Source: Actinomycetota bacterium (GTDB taxonomy: Bacteria; Actinomycetota; Thermoleophilia; Gaiellales; F1-60-MAGs149). From it: a stretch of DNA of 64,000 bases. The translations under genes were made by a program, and so were the position numbers. The stretch is taken from NCBI GenBank assembly GCA_026392355.1, contig JAPLCF010000030.1:458259-522258 (forward strand), given 5' to 3'. This document shows positions 36,969 to 45,382 of this stretch, piece by piece. The first letter of the stretch is position 1, and every line of letters begins with the position of its first letter. The notes below the pieces were generated by a model. The model did no database searches and was not told where the DNA came from. It saw only the letters and a list, made by a program, of their open reading frames with translations.

Positions 36969-38354
36969 CTACCGCTCCACGAAGTCAATCACCACGGGGC
37001 ACCCCTCGAGCCCGGCCGCTTCGCGCAGCCGGTTCTCGATGAAGTACGCGTAGTCCCGCGTGATCAGCTTGCGATCGTTGATCGTGATGCGGAAGCGCGG
37101 CGGGCGTGTCTGCACCTGCGCGCCGTAGATCATCTTCATGCGCTTGCCGTGCACCAGCGACGGCTGGCGCTGAGCCACGGCGTCCTGCAGTGCGCGGTTG
37201 ACCGCAGGTGTCGGCATGCGGCGCGTGTACGCCGCGTAGAGCTCTTCGATGCGGTCGAGCAGGCGGTCGAGACCGCGCCCTGTCACCGACGAGGTCGTCA
37301 CGATCATCGGCCGCTGGCGCAGCTTCTTTTCGATGCGCAGCCGCAGGTCGTCGAGATCGATCTCGGAGGCGTCCCACTTGGAGACGACCACGAGCGTGGC
37401 GCAGCCTGCCTTGCGGGCCGCATCAGCGACATCGAGGTCGTGGTCGACGAAGCCCTCGGCGCCATCGATCAGGACGAGAGCAATGTCGGCGTGATCCATC
37501 GCGGCCAGGGCGCGCTTCTCGCTCCAGTATTCGATGTCCTGGCGCTGCGCTCGCTTGCGGCGCATGCCGGCCGTGTCAACGAGGCGGAAGACGGTCTCGC
37601 CGCGCACTAGGCGCGTATCAATCGCGTCACGCGTCGTGCCCGGAATGTCGCTGACGATCACGCGGGGCGAGCCGATCAGCTTGTTGAACAACGAGGACTT
37701 GCCGACGTTCGGACGACCCAGGATCGCCACGCCGATCTCATCGGCGACGCGCTCCATGCGCTCGGCCTGCGGCATGTCCGTGAGACGCTCGACGATCAGA
37801 TCAAGGAGGTCGCCACTCCCAGAACCATGGATCGCGGAGACCGGAAGCGGTTCTCCGAGACCCAGCTCGTGGAACACCAGGGCATTGATGTCGCCGCTCT
37901 GCCCGTCGGCCTTGTTGGCGACGAGCAGCATCGGGATCTTCTGCCGGCGAAGGATCTCGGCGACCTCGAGGTCGCCGGGCATCACGCCCGCCTTGGCATC
38001 GACGACGAACAGGGCCATGTCGGCCTCTGCCAGCGCCGTCCGTGCCTGCTGCGCGACCTCCTCCGCCATCATCGTCTCGCCGCCGAGGTCGATGCCGCCG
38101 GTGTCGACGAGGCGGAAGAACTTGCCGTTCCACTCCACATCGACATCCTTGCGGTCACGCGTGACACCGGGCTCGGAGTGCACGACCGCGTCGCGGCGGC
38201 CTGCCAGGCGGTTGCAGAGCGTGGACTTGCCGACGTTCGGATAGCCGACGACGGCGACGACGCCGATGATTGGCTGCTCGGGGAGCGCCTGGACCTCTTC
38301 TTCGAACTCCTGGCCTCGGCGCTTACGCGCTCGCGGTGGCTCGCGTCCGCTCAT
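36969..38354 (-). CDS. der: Ribosome assembly GTPase Der (EngA)
   Basis: A 461-residue protein with two tandem GTPase domains and a C-terminal KH-like domain. Domain 1 has GYPNVGKSTLCNRLAG, DTGGIDLGG and NKAD; domain 2 has GRPNVGKSSLFNKLIG, DTAGMRRK and SKWD. The KH part ends RITINDRKLITRDYAYFIE. It acts in late 50S assembly. The ATG at 38354 overlaps the plsC-like stop as ATGA; the in-frame start at 38378 would overlap more and lacks support. Confidence 0.95.
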   Translation of the reverse strand: MSGREPPRARKRRGQEFEEEVQALPEQPIIGVVAVVGYPNVGKSTLCNRLAGRRDAVVHSEPGVTRDRKDVDVEWNGKFFRLVDTGGIDLGGETMMAEEVAQQARTALAEADMALFVVDAKAGVMPGDLEVAEILRRQKIPMLLVANKADGQSGDINALVFHELGLGEPLPVSAIHGSGSGDLLDLIVERLTDMPQAERMERVADEIGVAILGRPNVGKSSLFNKLIGSPRVIVSDIPGTTRDAIDTRLVRGETVFRLVDTAGMRRKRAQRQDIEYWSEKRALAAMDHADIALVLIDGAEGFVDHDLDVADAARKAGCATLVVVSKWDASEIDLDDLRLRIEKKLRQRPMIVTTSSVTGRGLDRLLDRIEELYAAYTRRMPTPAVNRALQDAVAQRQPSLVHGKRMKMIYGAQVQTRPPRFRITINDRKLITRDYAYFIENRLREAAGLEGCPVVIDFVER

Positions 38355-39055
38355 GCGCTCGTCTCCTTGCTCGTCCACTCGGGTGGGACGGCATCTTTGG
38401 GTCGCCCGGCGCGATCTGCGCTCACGGCGAACGATTCCAGCTGGCGCAGATACGCGCCGATCTCTTCGGACGCGGCCTTGTAGACCTTGCTGCCACGCCC
38501 CTCGACCGTCATCGGGCGTCCATACGTGATGCTCACGGGCGCGCGAGGGGAGTCTGCGATCTTGTCGGTCCCGTTGATCCAGACGGGCACGATCGGCGCG
38601 CCGGTCATGCCCGCGATCATCGCGGCGCCGGCACGGACCTCGCCAAGGCCATCACCATGGTGGCGCGTGCCGTCGATGAAGATGCCGAGGATGCCGCCGC
38701 GGGCCAGAACTTCACGCGCCGAGTCAATCGCACCGCGATCGGCCTCGCCGCGACGCACGGGAAAGGCGCCGGTGTGCGGCAGAAAACGTGCGAGTGCCGC
38801 GTTGTCGAAGAGCTCCTGCTTCGCCATGTAGTGGAGCGGCCGCTTCATCACGGCGCCAAGCACGAAGATGTCATAGAACGACTGGTGATTGGCGGCCAGG
38901 ATCACCGGGCCGCTGGCCGGCACGCGCTCCGCACCCCAGATCCGAACGTCGGAGAACCGACGAATGGGTGGTGCCACGAGCTTGAGTGCCAGTGCCCACG
39001 AGCGCTCCGGCGTGAAGATGCGGAAGTCGTCCCAGCGCATGCGCGTCTCGGTCAT
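38351..39055 (-). CDS. plsC: 1-acyl-sn-glycerol-3-phosphate acyltransferase (PlsC-like)
   Basis: A 234-residue membrane-associated acyltransferase. The catalytic H-x4-D is LAANHQSFYDIFVLG. The second conserved block reads FPVRRGEADRGAID, and the third reads GIFIDGTRHHGDG in place of the usual FPEGTR. The fourth is APIVPVWINGTDK. It would acylate lysophosphatidate in phospholipid synthesis. ATGA overlaps on both sides tie it to cmk and der, an order also known in other bacteria. Confidence 0.88.
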   Translation of the reverse strand: MTETRMRWDDFRIFTPERSWALALKLVAPPIRRFSDVRIWGAERVPASGPVILAANHQSFYDIFVLGAVMKRPLHYMAKQELFDNAALARFLPHTGAFPVRRGEADRGAIDSAREVLARGGILGIFIDGTRHHGDGLGEVRAGAAMIAGMTGAPIVPVWINGTDKIADSPRAPVSITYGRPMTVEGRGSKVYKAASEEIGAYLRQLESFAVSADRAGRPKDAVPPEWTSKETSA

Positions 39056-39618
39056 GCGCGCTCCTCGACGAGTTGCACGATCGACTCGATGACTTCGTCG
39101 ATCGCGAGCCCCTCGGTGTCCACACGCACGCTGTCGTCCGGAACGATCATCTGCGCGGCGTCCTGTCGGTCGCGTTCGAGAGCGGTCTCCCCCGCTTCCG
39201 CGCCACGCTCCGCGGCACGACGGCGACGGCGCTCGTCGGGCGAAGCATCAAGCCACACCTTCAACTCGGCCTGCGGCCAGACGACAGAGCCGATATCGCG
39301 GCCTTCTGCGACGGCGTCGCCCTGCGCAAGAAAATCGCGCTGCGCACCGCGCAGTGCCTCGCGCACCGCGGGCAGGCACGAAACGCTGGAGACGGCAGCA
39401 TCAACTGCATCGGAGCGCAACGCCGGATCGAGCACGCGGGTGGCCCAGACATCGCCGGCAGCGACGACCAGTGGATCCTCGCCCGTCTCGAGCGAGACGA
39501 GGGTGACGGCGCGATACATGGCGCCGGTGTCGAGATAGCGATAGCCCAGCCGCGAGGCGAGAGCGCGCGAGACCGTGGACTTGCCGGCGCCAGCGGGTCC
39601 GTCAATGGTGATGATCAT
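39052..39618 (-). CDS. cmk: Cytidylate kinase, short form
   Basis: A 188-residue CMP kinase, shorter than the usual 220-230. The P-loop is IDGPAGAGKSTVSRALA, then YLDTGAMYRAVTL, AEGRDIGSVVWPQAELKVWL for the NMP site and ERRRRRAAERG for the lid. The shortening lies in the region after the first NMP-binding helix and in the lid. The ATG at 39618 overlaps the aroA stop (ATGA). A 66-codon upstream extension of the frame is only a shadow of aroA. Confidence 0.9.
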   Translation of the reverse strand: MIITIDGPAGAGKSTVSRALASRLGYRYLDTGAMYRAVTLVSLETGEDPLVVAAGDVWATRVLDPALRSDAVDAAVSSVSCLPAVREALRGAQRDFLAQGDAVAEGRDIGSVVWPQAELKVWLDASPDERRRRRAAERGAEAGETALERDRQDAAQMIVPDDSVRVDTEGLAIDEVIESIVQLVEERA

Positions 39619-40922
39619 CGACGCCGCTCCGCCGTGACAGCCTCGATCAGCGGGCGGAAACCGGGGAACGACACGTCGATCGCCTCCGAGTCCGTGATCG
39701 TCACGCCATCCTTCGAGTAGAGCCCTGCGATTGCGCCGAGCATCGCGATGCGATGGTCGCCGCGCGGATTGACCGTACCACCCCGTAGACGGGCCGGGAC
39801 GCCGCGAATGAACCACCCGTCGGGCTCGAGCTCGATACGGCCACCAATGCCGTGCAGCGCGTCGTAGACGCTCTCGAGACGGTTCGACTCCTTGAACTTG
39901 AGCTCCTCGGCCTCGCGGACGCGGGTCTTGCCGCGCGCCACGCAGGCCGCGAGGGCCAGGATCGGCAGTTCATCGATGAGCCCCGAGACCTCCGCGCCGC
40001 GGATGCTGCTGGCGCTCAGCTCGGCATGCGCGACCTCGAGATCGGCGACGGGTTCGCCGGCCTCGGTCGTCCTGCGGTTGAAGACGGCGATGCGTCCACC
40101 CATGCGCTCGAGCACGTCGAGCAGGCCGGTGCGCCCGACGCCCATGCCGATGCCCCGCAAGAAGATGCGCGACTCGGGAATCAGCGTGGCGGCGATGATC
40201 AGGAACGCGGCCGACGAGATGTCGCCAGGTACCTCAATGCGGTCAAGGTGCAGTCGGTCGGTTGGCTGGATCACGACGCGATCGCGGAGCGTCTGCACGG
40301 TGGCACCCGCCGCGCGCAGCATGCGCTCGGTGTGATCGCGCGTCGGAACCTGCTCGATGACGGTCGTCGGACCATCGGCACGCAGGCCGGCGAGCAGAAT
40401 TGCGGACTTCACCTGCGCCGACGAGACCTCCATCTCGTGCTCCAGACCCTTGAGCGCGGTACCCCCGGTGACGGTGACGGGCGGCGTGCCGTCGGTCGTC
40501 TCGATCTCGGCACCCATCACGCGGAGCGGCTTGGCGACGCGCTCCATCGGACGCGTGCGGATCGACTCGTCGCCGTCGAGCACGAAAACGCCTGCGGGCT
40601 GCATGGCGCAGATACCCGTCAGCAAGCGCATCAGCGTCCCAGCGTTCTTCACGTCGATCGAACCAACCGGCGGCTTGAGCCCGTCGATGCCGACGCCGTG
40701 GACGGTCAGGCGTCCGTGGCCGTGATCGTCGACCTGCACGCCAAGCGAACGAACGGCCTCGAGCGTGGCGCGGGTGTCAGCAGAGTCACCCCAGCCCTCC
40801 ACCTCAACGGGCCCGTCGCAGAGCGCGCCGATCAGCAGCGAGCGATGGCTGACAGACTTGTCGCCGTTGACGGCAAGCTCGCCGAGCAGCGGACCCGAGG
40901 GTGCAACCTTCCACGTACTCAT
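39615..40922 (-). CDS. aroA: 3-phosphoshikimate 1-carboxyvinyltransferase (EPSP synthase)
   Basis: A 435-residue shikimate-pathway enzyme joining shikimate-3-phosphate and phosphoenolpyruvate. Key segments are VNGDKSVSHRSLLIGAL, 'NAGTLMRLLTG', 'SSAQVKSAILLAGLRA' and 'EELKFKESNRL'. The two-domain length is normal. ATGA overlaps the tyrA stop (40919-40922) and it runs into cmk. Confidence 0.95.
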   Translation of the reverse strand: MSTWKVAPSGPLLGELAVNGDKSVSHRSLLIGALCDGPVEVEGWGDSADTRATLEAVRSLGVQVDDHGHGRLTVHGVGIDGLKPPVGSIDVKNAGTLMRLLTGICAMQPAGVFVLDGDESIRTRPMERVAKPLRVMGAEIETTDGTPPVTVTGGTALKGLEHEMEVSSAQVKSAILLAGLRADGPTTVIEQVPTRDHTERMLRAAGATVQTLRDRVVIQPTDRLHLDRIEVPGDISSAAFLIIAATLIPESRIFLRGIGMGVGRTGLLDVLERMGGRIAVFNRRTTEAGEPVADLEVAHAELSASSIRGAEVSGLIDELPILALAACVARGKTRVREAEELKFKESNRLESVYDALHGIGGRIELEPDGWFIRGVPARLRGGTVNPRGDHRIAMLGAIAGLYSKDGVTITDSEAIDVSFPGFRPLIEAVTAERRR

Positions 40923-42031
40923 TGTTCGCCGCCAGCGCCATCGATAATCGGGGCATGCGTGGCCATACAGCCGTCGGCGAGCAACAGCTCGACGGCGCGT
41001 GTGGCGTTGTCCTCACCGGCCACGATGATGCGCACCTCGCCACCGCGCTCGGGCGAAATGTGGCTCAGCGAGAACTCCTCGATGTTGATGCCGGCTGCCG
41101 ACAGCGCCTGAGCGATCGACGACAGCGCGCCCGGGCGGTCGGGCACGGATGCGAGGAGCTCGTGCAGGTCTGCCGGAGCGGTGCGGTGCGCCTGCGCGAG
41201 CGCCTCGCTGCGCGCGGCGGCGGCCGTGGCAATCCATGTGGCGAGAAACGCCTCATCACCGCTGCGCAGCGCGTCGGCAACGGTGCCGAGCTGTGCCTGC
41301 GCATCCTCGACCGCAGACAGGATGGCATCGCGGTTGTCGAGGAAGATGTCGATCCAGATTGCGGGGTTGGCACCCGCCACGCGCGTCATGTCACGGAACG
41401 AGCCGCCAACAGAATGCAGCGGGCTGTGGCCGTTGACGTCGGTGGCGGCGACCTGCGTGGCGAGGACGTTGGCGAGCACGTGCGGAAAGTGGCTGGTCAG
41501 CGCGACGATCGAGTCGTGAGCGGCCGCATCGATCACGACGGGACGCGCGCCAACGCTCGAGACCATGCCGTGCAGCTGCGTCAGTCGCGCCGCATCAGAT
41601 TCCACGGACGGCGTGAGGAACCACGTCGCGCCCTGGAACAACTCGGCCCGCGCGTGCATGGCACCGTGCGCCTCGGAACCACAAATCGGATGGCCGCCGA
41701 CGAAGCGCGAGCGTCCGGCCCCCGACACCGCGGCGACGACGTGTCCCTTCGTGGAGCCGATGTCGGTGATCGTGGCAGCGGGTGCCGCGGCGAGCACGGC
41801 CTCGATCACACCGGTGATCGCAGAGACCGGCGTGGCCACGACCACGAGGTCTGCTGCGCCACAGGCTTCGGCGAGCGAGCTCGCCACCGCATCAACGCAG
41901 CCGCGCTCGAGCGCGACGCTCGCCTCAGCGCCATCGAGATCAAAACCCACGACATGGTTGGAGACATGCTGACGCAGGGCGAGTCCAAGACTGCCGCCCA
42001 TGAGTCCGAGGCCGACGATCGCGACCCGCAT
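40919..42031 (-). CDS. tyrA: Prephenate dehydrogenase with C-terminal ACT domain
   Basis: A 370-residue enzyme of tyrosine synthesis. The NAD motif is MRVAIVGLGLMGGSLGLAL, the catalytic His region is 'FVGGHPICGSEAHGAMHA', and a dimerisation helical domain follows. Residues about 290-355 form an ACT domain (SVPDRPGALSSIAQALSAAG) for feedback by an amino acid, probably tyrosine. It starts 7 bases after the aroF stop. Confidence 0.9.
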   Translation of the reverse strand: MRVAIVGLGLMGGSLGLALRQHVSNHVVGFDLDGAEASVALERGCVDAVASSLAEACGAADLVVVATPVSAITGVIEAVLAAAPAATITDIGSTKGHVVAAVSGAGRSRFVGGHPICGSEAHGAMHARAELFQGATWFLTPSVESDAARLTQLHGMVSSVGARPVVIDAAAHDSIVALTSHFPHVLANVLATQVAATDVNGHSPLHSVGGSFRDMTRVAGANPAIWIDIFLDNRDAILSAVEDAQAQLGTVADALRSGDEAFLATWIATAAAARSEALAQAHRTAPADLHELLASVPDRPGALSSIAQALSAAGINIEEFSLSHISPERGGEVRIIVAGEDNATRAVELLLADGCMATHAPIIDGAGGEQ

Positions 42032-42037
42032 GGCCGC

Positions 42038-43090
42038 CTACCGGCTGAGGGTCCTGCCGCAGACCGAGACGAGCCGCTCGACGTCCGCGACGAACGCGGG
42101 GAACTCCGCCGACGGAATCTGCTGGGCAGCGTCGGAGAGGGCGTGCTCGGGGGTCGGGTGCGTCTCGACGATCAGCCCGTCGGCGCCAGCGGCAACAGAG
42201 GCCAAGGCGAGCGGCGCAACCAGCGAGCGCTTGCCCGCGGCGTGCGACGGATCGACGATGACCGGGAGATGCGTCTCGGCCTTGAGGACCGGAATTGCGG
42301 AGACATCAAGCGTGAAGCGCGTGGCCTTCTCGAAGGTACGAATGCCGCGCTCGCAGAGGATTAGCTCGTCGCAGCCACCGTTGGCGATGTACTCCGAGGC
42401 CATCAGCAGCTCCTCGATCGTCGCCGCGATACCGCGCTTCAGCATGATCGGCTTGCCGGAGCGGCCGACCTCACTGAGGAGGTTGAAGTTCTGCATGTTG
42501 CGCGCGCCGATCCAGATCATGTCGACGTGGTCGACGACGTCCTGGAGGTCGCGCACGTCCATCAGCTCGGTCGTGACCGGCAGGCCAACCTCGTCGCCGA
42601 CGGCGCGCAGGATCTTAAGTCCTTCGAGACCGAGGCCCTGGAAGGCGTATGGCGAGGTGCGCGGCTTGTAGGCGCCGCCGCGCAGCATCGAACCACCGGC
42701 CTCCTTGACGGCCTTGGCCGAGGCCAGCGTCTGCTCGTACGACTCAATCGAGCAGGGACCGCCCATCATCGCGAAGTGCCCGCCGCCAACTTTGCACGGC
42801 CCAACGGTGACGATCGTGTCGCGGGAGCGGAACTCGCGCGAGACGCGCTTGTACTCCTTGCGCAGCGGCACGACGCGCTCGACGCCGTCAACGGCCTCCA
42901 GCGGCAGTCCGGCGACGATCGCACGATCACCGATCGCGCCGATCACCGTGCCCTCACCCCCGGCATCGACGTGCACGCCGGCGCCAGCGCCCTCGATCAG
43001 GGCGATGACGTGCTGCACCTCCTCCGCGGTGGCGGAGGCGCGCATGACGACGATGAGCTCGGGGGCTCCGGTGGCGGGTGCTGCACTCAC
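42038..43090 (-). CDS. aroF: DAHP synthase, type I-beta with N-terminal ferredoxin-like domain
   Basis: A 350-residue first enzyme of the shikimate pathway. The N-terminal regulatory domain (LIVVMRASATAEEVQHVIAL to about residue 70, ACT/ferredoxin-like) is of the Thermotoga type. The barrel has MMGGPCSIESYEQ, RGGAYKPRTSPYAFQGLG, 'IMLKRGIAATIEE' and VIVDPSHAAGKRS. The GTG at 43090 is chosen because TATCCT lies 8 bases upstream; the longer frame overlaps rluB. With tyrA and aroA it forms an aromatic amino acid operon. Confidence 0.92.
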   Translation of the reverse strand: MSAAPATGAPELIVVMRASATAEEVQHVIALIEGAGAGVHVDAGGEGTVIGAIGDRAIVAGLPLEAVDGVERVVPLRKEYKRVSREFRSRDTIVTVGPCKVGGGHFAMMGGPCSIESYEQTLASAKAVKEAGGSMLRGGAYKPRTSPYAFQGLGLEGLKILRAVGDEVGLPVTTELMDVRDLQDVVDHVDMIWIGARNMQNFNLLSEVGRSGKPIMLKRGIAATIEELLMASEYIANGGCDELILCERGIRTFEKATRFTLDVSAIPVLKAETHLPVIVDPSHAAGKRSLVAPLALASVAAGADGLIVETHPTPEHALSDAAQQIPSAEFPAFVADVERLVSVCGRTLSR

Positions 43091-43098
43091 AACGCCGA

Positions 43099-43104
43099 AG
43101 GATA
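43099..43104 (-). promoter_or_regulatory. -10 TATCCT for aroF
   Basis: TATCCT on the minus strand is 8 bases before the aroF GTG at 43090 and lies in the 29-base gap after rluB. It gives the aromatic operon a promoter of its own. Confidence 0.45.
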
Positions 43105-43119
43105 CCGTGGGTCGGGTTT

Positions 43120-43851
43120 TCAGCCGCCGCTTGCCGCGGCCTGCAGCGCCTCGAGCTCGTGCGGCTTGAGCGCACGGCAGGTGCCGACACCCAGCCGGCC
43201 GAGTGTGAGCGGCCCGTAGGCGATGCGTTCGAGCTCCATCACGGGGTAGCCGACCGCCGCACACATGCGGCGCACCTGACGATTCTTGCCCTCTTTGATG
43301 GTGATTTCGAGCTCCGCCCCACCGGAGCGCGCAGCGATCATCGTGACCTCGGCGGGCCGCGTACGCCCGTCATCGAGGTGTACACCCTGCGTGAGCTTGC
43401 GCAGCGCCGCCGAACCCGGCAGCCCGCGCACGATCGCGCGGTACGTCTTCGGCACGCCGTGCTTCGGGTGCGAGAGCTTGTAGGCAAGGTCGCCGTCGTT
43501 GGTCAGGAGCAGCAGGCCGCTCGTCATCGCATCCAGGCGACCGACGGGCACGACGCGCTCCAGCACGTCCAGCAGGTCGATCACGGTCGGGCGCCCCTCG
43601 GGGTCGCTCAGCGTCGTGACGTACCCAACCGGCTTGTTCAGCACCATGTACGTCAGGCGCTCTGCCGAAACGGGCGTGCCATCAACCGCGACAACCGCTC
43701 CCGGGGCGACCTGCGAACCGGCCTGCGCGACCGAGCCGTTGATCGTGACGCGCCCCTCCGCGATCAGCGCATCCGCGCCACGCCGAGACGCCACGCCGCT
43801 CTGGGCGAGGAACTTATTGAGCCGGATCGTGTTTGCCGCGGAGTCAGCCAC
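43120..43851 (-). CDS. rluB: rRNA pseudouridine synthase, RluB/RsuA family
   Basis: A 243-residue protein. An S4 RNA-binding domain is at the N-terminus (IRLNKFLAQSGVASRRGADA). The catalytic Asp is in VGRLDAMTSGLLLLTNDGDL, and 'KTYRAIVRGLPG' is typical of the family. It probably modifies 23S rRNA near the peptidyl transferase centre. The GTG at 43851 is 13 bases after the scpB stop; the longer open frame is a shadow of scpB. Confidence 0.9.
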   Translation of the reverse strand: MADSAANTIRLNKFLAQSGVASRRGADALIAEGRVTINGSVAQAGSQVAPGAVVAVDGTPVSAERLTYMVLNKPVGYVTTLSDPEGRPTVIDLLDVLERVVPVGRLDAMTSGLLLLTNDGDLAYKLSHPKHGVPKTYRAIVRGLPGSAALRKLTQGVHLDDGRTRPAEVTMIAARSGGAELEITIKEGKNRQVRRMCAAVGYPVMELERIAYGPLTLGRLGVGTCRALKPHELEALQAAASGG

Positions 43852-43864
43852 GACAGGCAGTGTC

Positions 43865-44572
43865 TCAGGCTGTGACGTCGGGTGCGGCGTCGGGTGCCGC
43901 GTCGGGCGTCGAAACCGCATCAACGGCAGCGGCCGCGGCAGGCTCCACCGCAGTTGCTGCAGCGGGCTCCTCGATCGTGACGGCCTGCGTGGCCGCCATC
44001 GCCTGGAGTCGGTCGCGCACCTCGGCTGCGTCGGGCAGGTCGTCGCCGAGTTCCTCGAGCAGCGGCAGCGAGTGGCGCCCCTCCTCCAGTCCGAAGACGC
44101 GATCAAACCGCAGGGTCGTGCGATACAGGATCGGATTGCCAGGGCGGTCGGAACGACCGGCCTCTTCGATCAGACCGCGCTCAAGGAGGCTCTTGATCGG
44201 GTTATCAGCGGCGACGCCACGGATCCGCGAGATCTCCGGGCGGCTGACGGGGCCGGCGTAGGCGACCACGGCCAGCGTCTCGAGTGCAGCACGCGACAGT
44301 GGTCGCTGCGAGAGCTGATCGAGCAGTCGCGCGCAGGCCACGGCAGTCTCATCGGCGGCACGCAGCGCCCAGCCGCCCGCTACGCGCTCCAGCACGACGC
44401 CCGATGCGCCTTCGGCATGACGCTCCCCGACGAGCTGCAGCGCCTCCTCGACGTCTGGCTCGGACAGGGTCGACGCCGCGGCCAGCGTGCGCTCGTCGAG
44501 CGGCTCTGATGTGATGAACAGCAACGCCTCGATGACGCGCGCGTTGACGGCATGTCGCGGCTCGACACTCAT
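43865..44572 (-). CDS. scpB: Segregation and condensation protein B
   Basis: A 235-residue kleisin-associated winged-helix protein of the Smc-ScpAB complex. Conserved parts are NARVIEALLFITSEPLDERT, LDQLSQRPLSRAALETLAVV and 'VAYAGPVSRPEISRIRGV', with 'GRSDRPGNPILYRTT' at the end of the second winged helix. A low-complexity Ala/Pro/Asp tail follows. The ATG overlaps the scpA stop (ATGA). Confidence 0.92.
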   Translation of the reverse strand: MSVEPRHAVNARVIEALLFITSEPLDERTLAAASTLSEPDVEEALQLVGERHAEGASGVVLERVAGGWALRAADETAVACARLLDQLSQRPLSRAALETLAVVAYAGPVSRPEISRIRGVAADNPIKSLLERGLIEEAGRSDRPGNPILYRTTLRFDRVFGLEEGRHSLPLLEELGDDLPDAAEVRDRLQAMAATQAVTIEEPAAATAVEPAAAAAVDAVSTPDAAPDAAPDVTA

Positions 44573-45336
44573 GCCGCGGTGGGCACCGACGCAAGCTGCT
44601 GGCGGGTGGCGAGGCGCATGCGGATCGGCGCAAACGGTGCGTCCTGCTCGGCCACAACCTCGCCGCCGCGAATCAGATCAAGCACGGCCCAGAAGGCCGC
44701 TGCCTGCTCGGTGCGACCGAGACCCTTGACGGCCTCGTCGAACGTGCAGTTGCCGGTCTCGCGCACGGCGCGACGAACATGATCGAGCAGGCGTCCGAGC
44801 GGAATACGGCGGCGCAGCACGTGGATCGGCTCGGCCGACTCCTCGGTGCGCGTGATCGCGAGACGGAGCGCGGCCACGAGCTGGTCGGGATCGCCCGTAC
44901 CTTCCTCGTCCTCGAGCTGAGGGCGCGGCGGACGCAGCGCCGGCGGTCCGTCGCGGAAGACGCGGCGACCGACCTGGTCCAGACGGTCGCTCAGCCACTG
45001 CGCGGCAGCCTGGGCGCGCGCGTACTCGGCGAGACGCGCAGCGAGCTCCTCAGCCGCTTCCTGCGCATCCGGCATGTCGTCGACCTCGTCGGGCGTGAGC
45101 AAGAGACGGATCTTCAGCTCGAGGAGCGCGGCGACGAGGACGAGAAACTCGCTGGCGCTCTCGAGATCGAGCTCGCCCTCTTCCTCGATCTGCGCGAGGT
45201 ACCGCAGGCAGACGTCGGCGACGGGAACCTCGCCAAGATCGACGACGTCGCGCAAGACCAGGGCCAGCAGCAGGTCGAACGGGCCGTTGAACGGCTCCAG
45301 ATCGAGGTCGAGCTGTAGGGCGGAGGTTGCGGACAT
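44569..45336 (-). CDS. scpA: Segregation and condensation protein A
   Basis: A 255-residue kleisin. The N-terminal Smc-binding part is LEPFNGPFDLLLALVLRDVV, with family segment 'ADVCLRYLAQIEEEGELDLE', 'FLVLVAALLELKIRLLL', and a winged-helix C-terminus 'CTFDEAVKGLGRTEQAAAFW'. The ATG at 45336 is chosen by the MSATSALQLDLDLEPFNGPF start and by TAGCGT 8 bases upstream. It lies 46 bases after dnaE. Confidence 0.92.
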   Translation of the reverse strand: MSATSALQLDLDLEPFNGPFDLLLALVLRDVVDLGEVPVADVCLRYLAQIEEEGELDLESASEFLVLVAALLELKIRLLLTPDEVDDMPDAQEAAEELAARLAEYARAQAAAQWLSDRLDQVGRRVFRDGPPALRPPRPQLEDEEGTGDPDQLVAALRLAITRTEESAEPIHVLRRRIPLGRLLDHVRRAVRETGNCTFDEAVKGLGRTEQAAAFWAVLDLIRGGEVVAEQDAPFAPIRMRLATRQQLASVPTAA

Positions 45337-45344
45337 CCCTCCCA

Positions 45345-45350
45345 ACGCTA
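45345..45350 (-). promoter_or_regulatory. -10 TAGCGT for scpA
   Basis: TAGCGT on the minus strand is 8 bases before the scpA ATG. A GGGAGGG abuts the ATG too closely for a normal Shine-Dalgarno, so leaderless use is more likely. Confidence 0.4.
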
Positions 45351-45382
45351 GTCCGGGGGTCGGACGGCGTTCGGATGCGGGA

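Noticed and set aside
38354..38378. Earlier start for der
   Set aside because: It would extend the overlap with the plsC-like gene; the ATGA overlap at 38351-38354 matches the rest of the operon.
39052..39618. cmk as a truncated pseudogene
   Set aside because: It is about 35 residues shorter than usual but keeps the P-loop, NMP-binding and lid residues, and both ends are coupled to neighbours.
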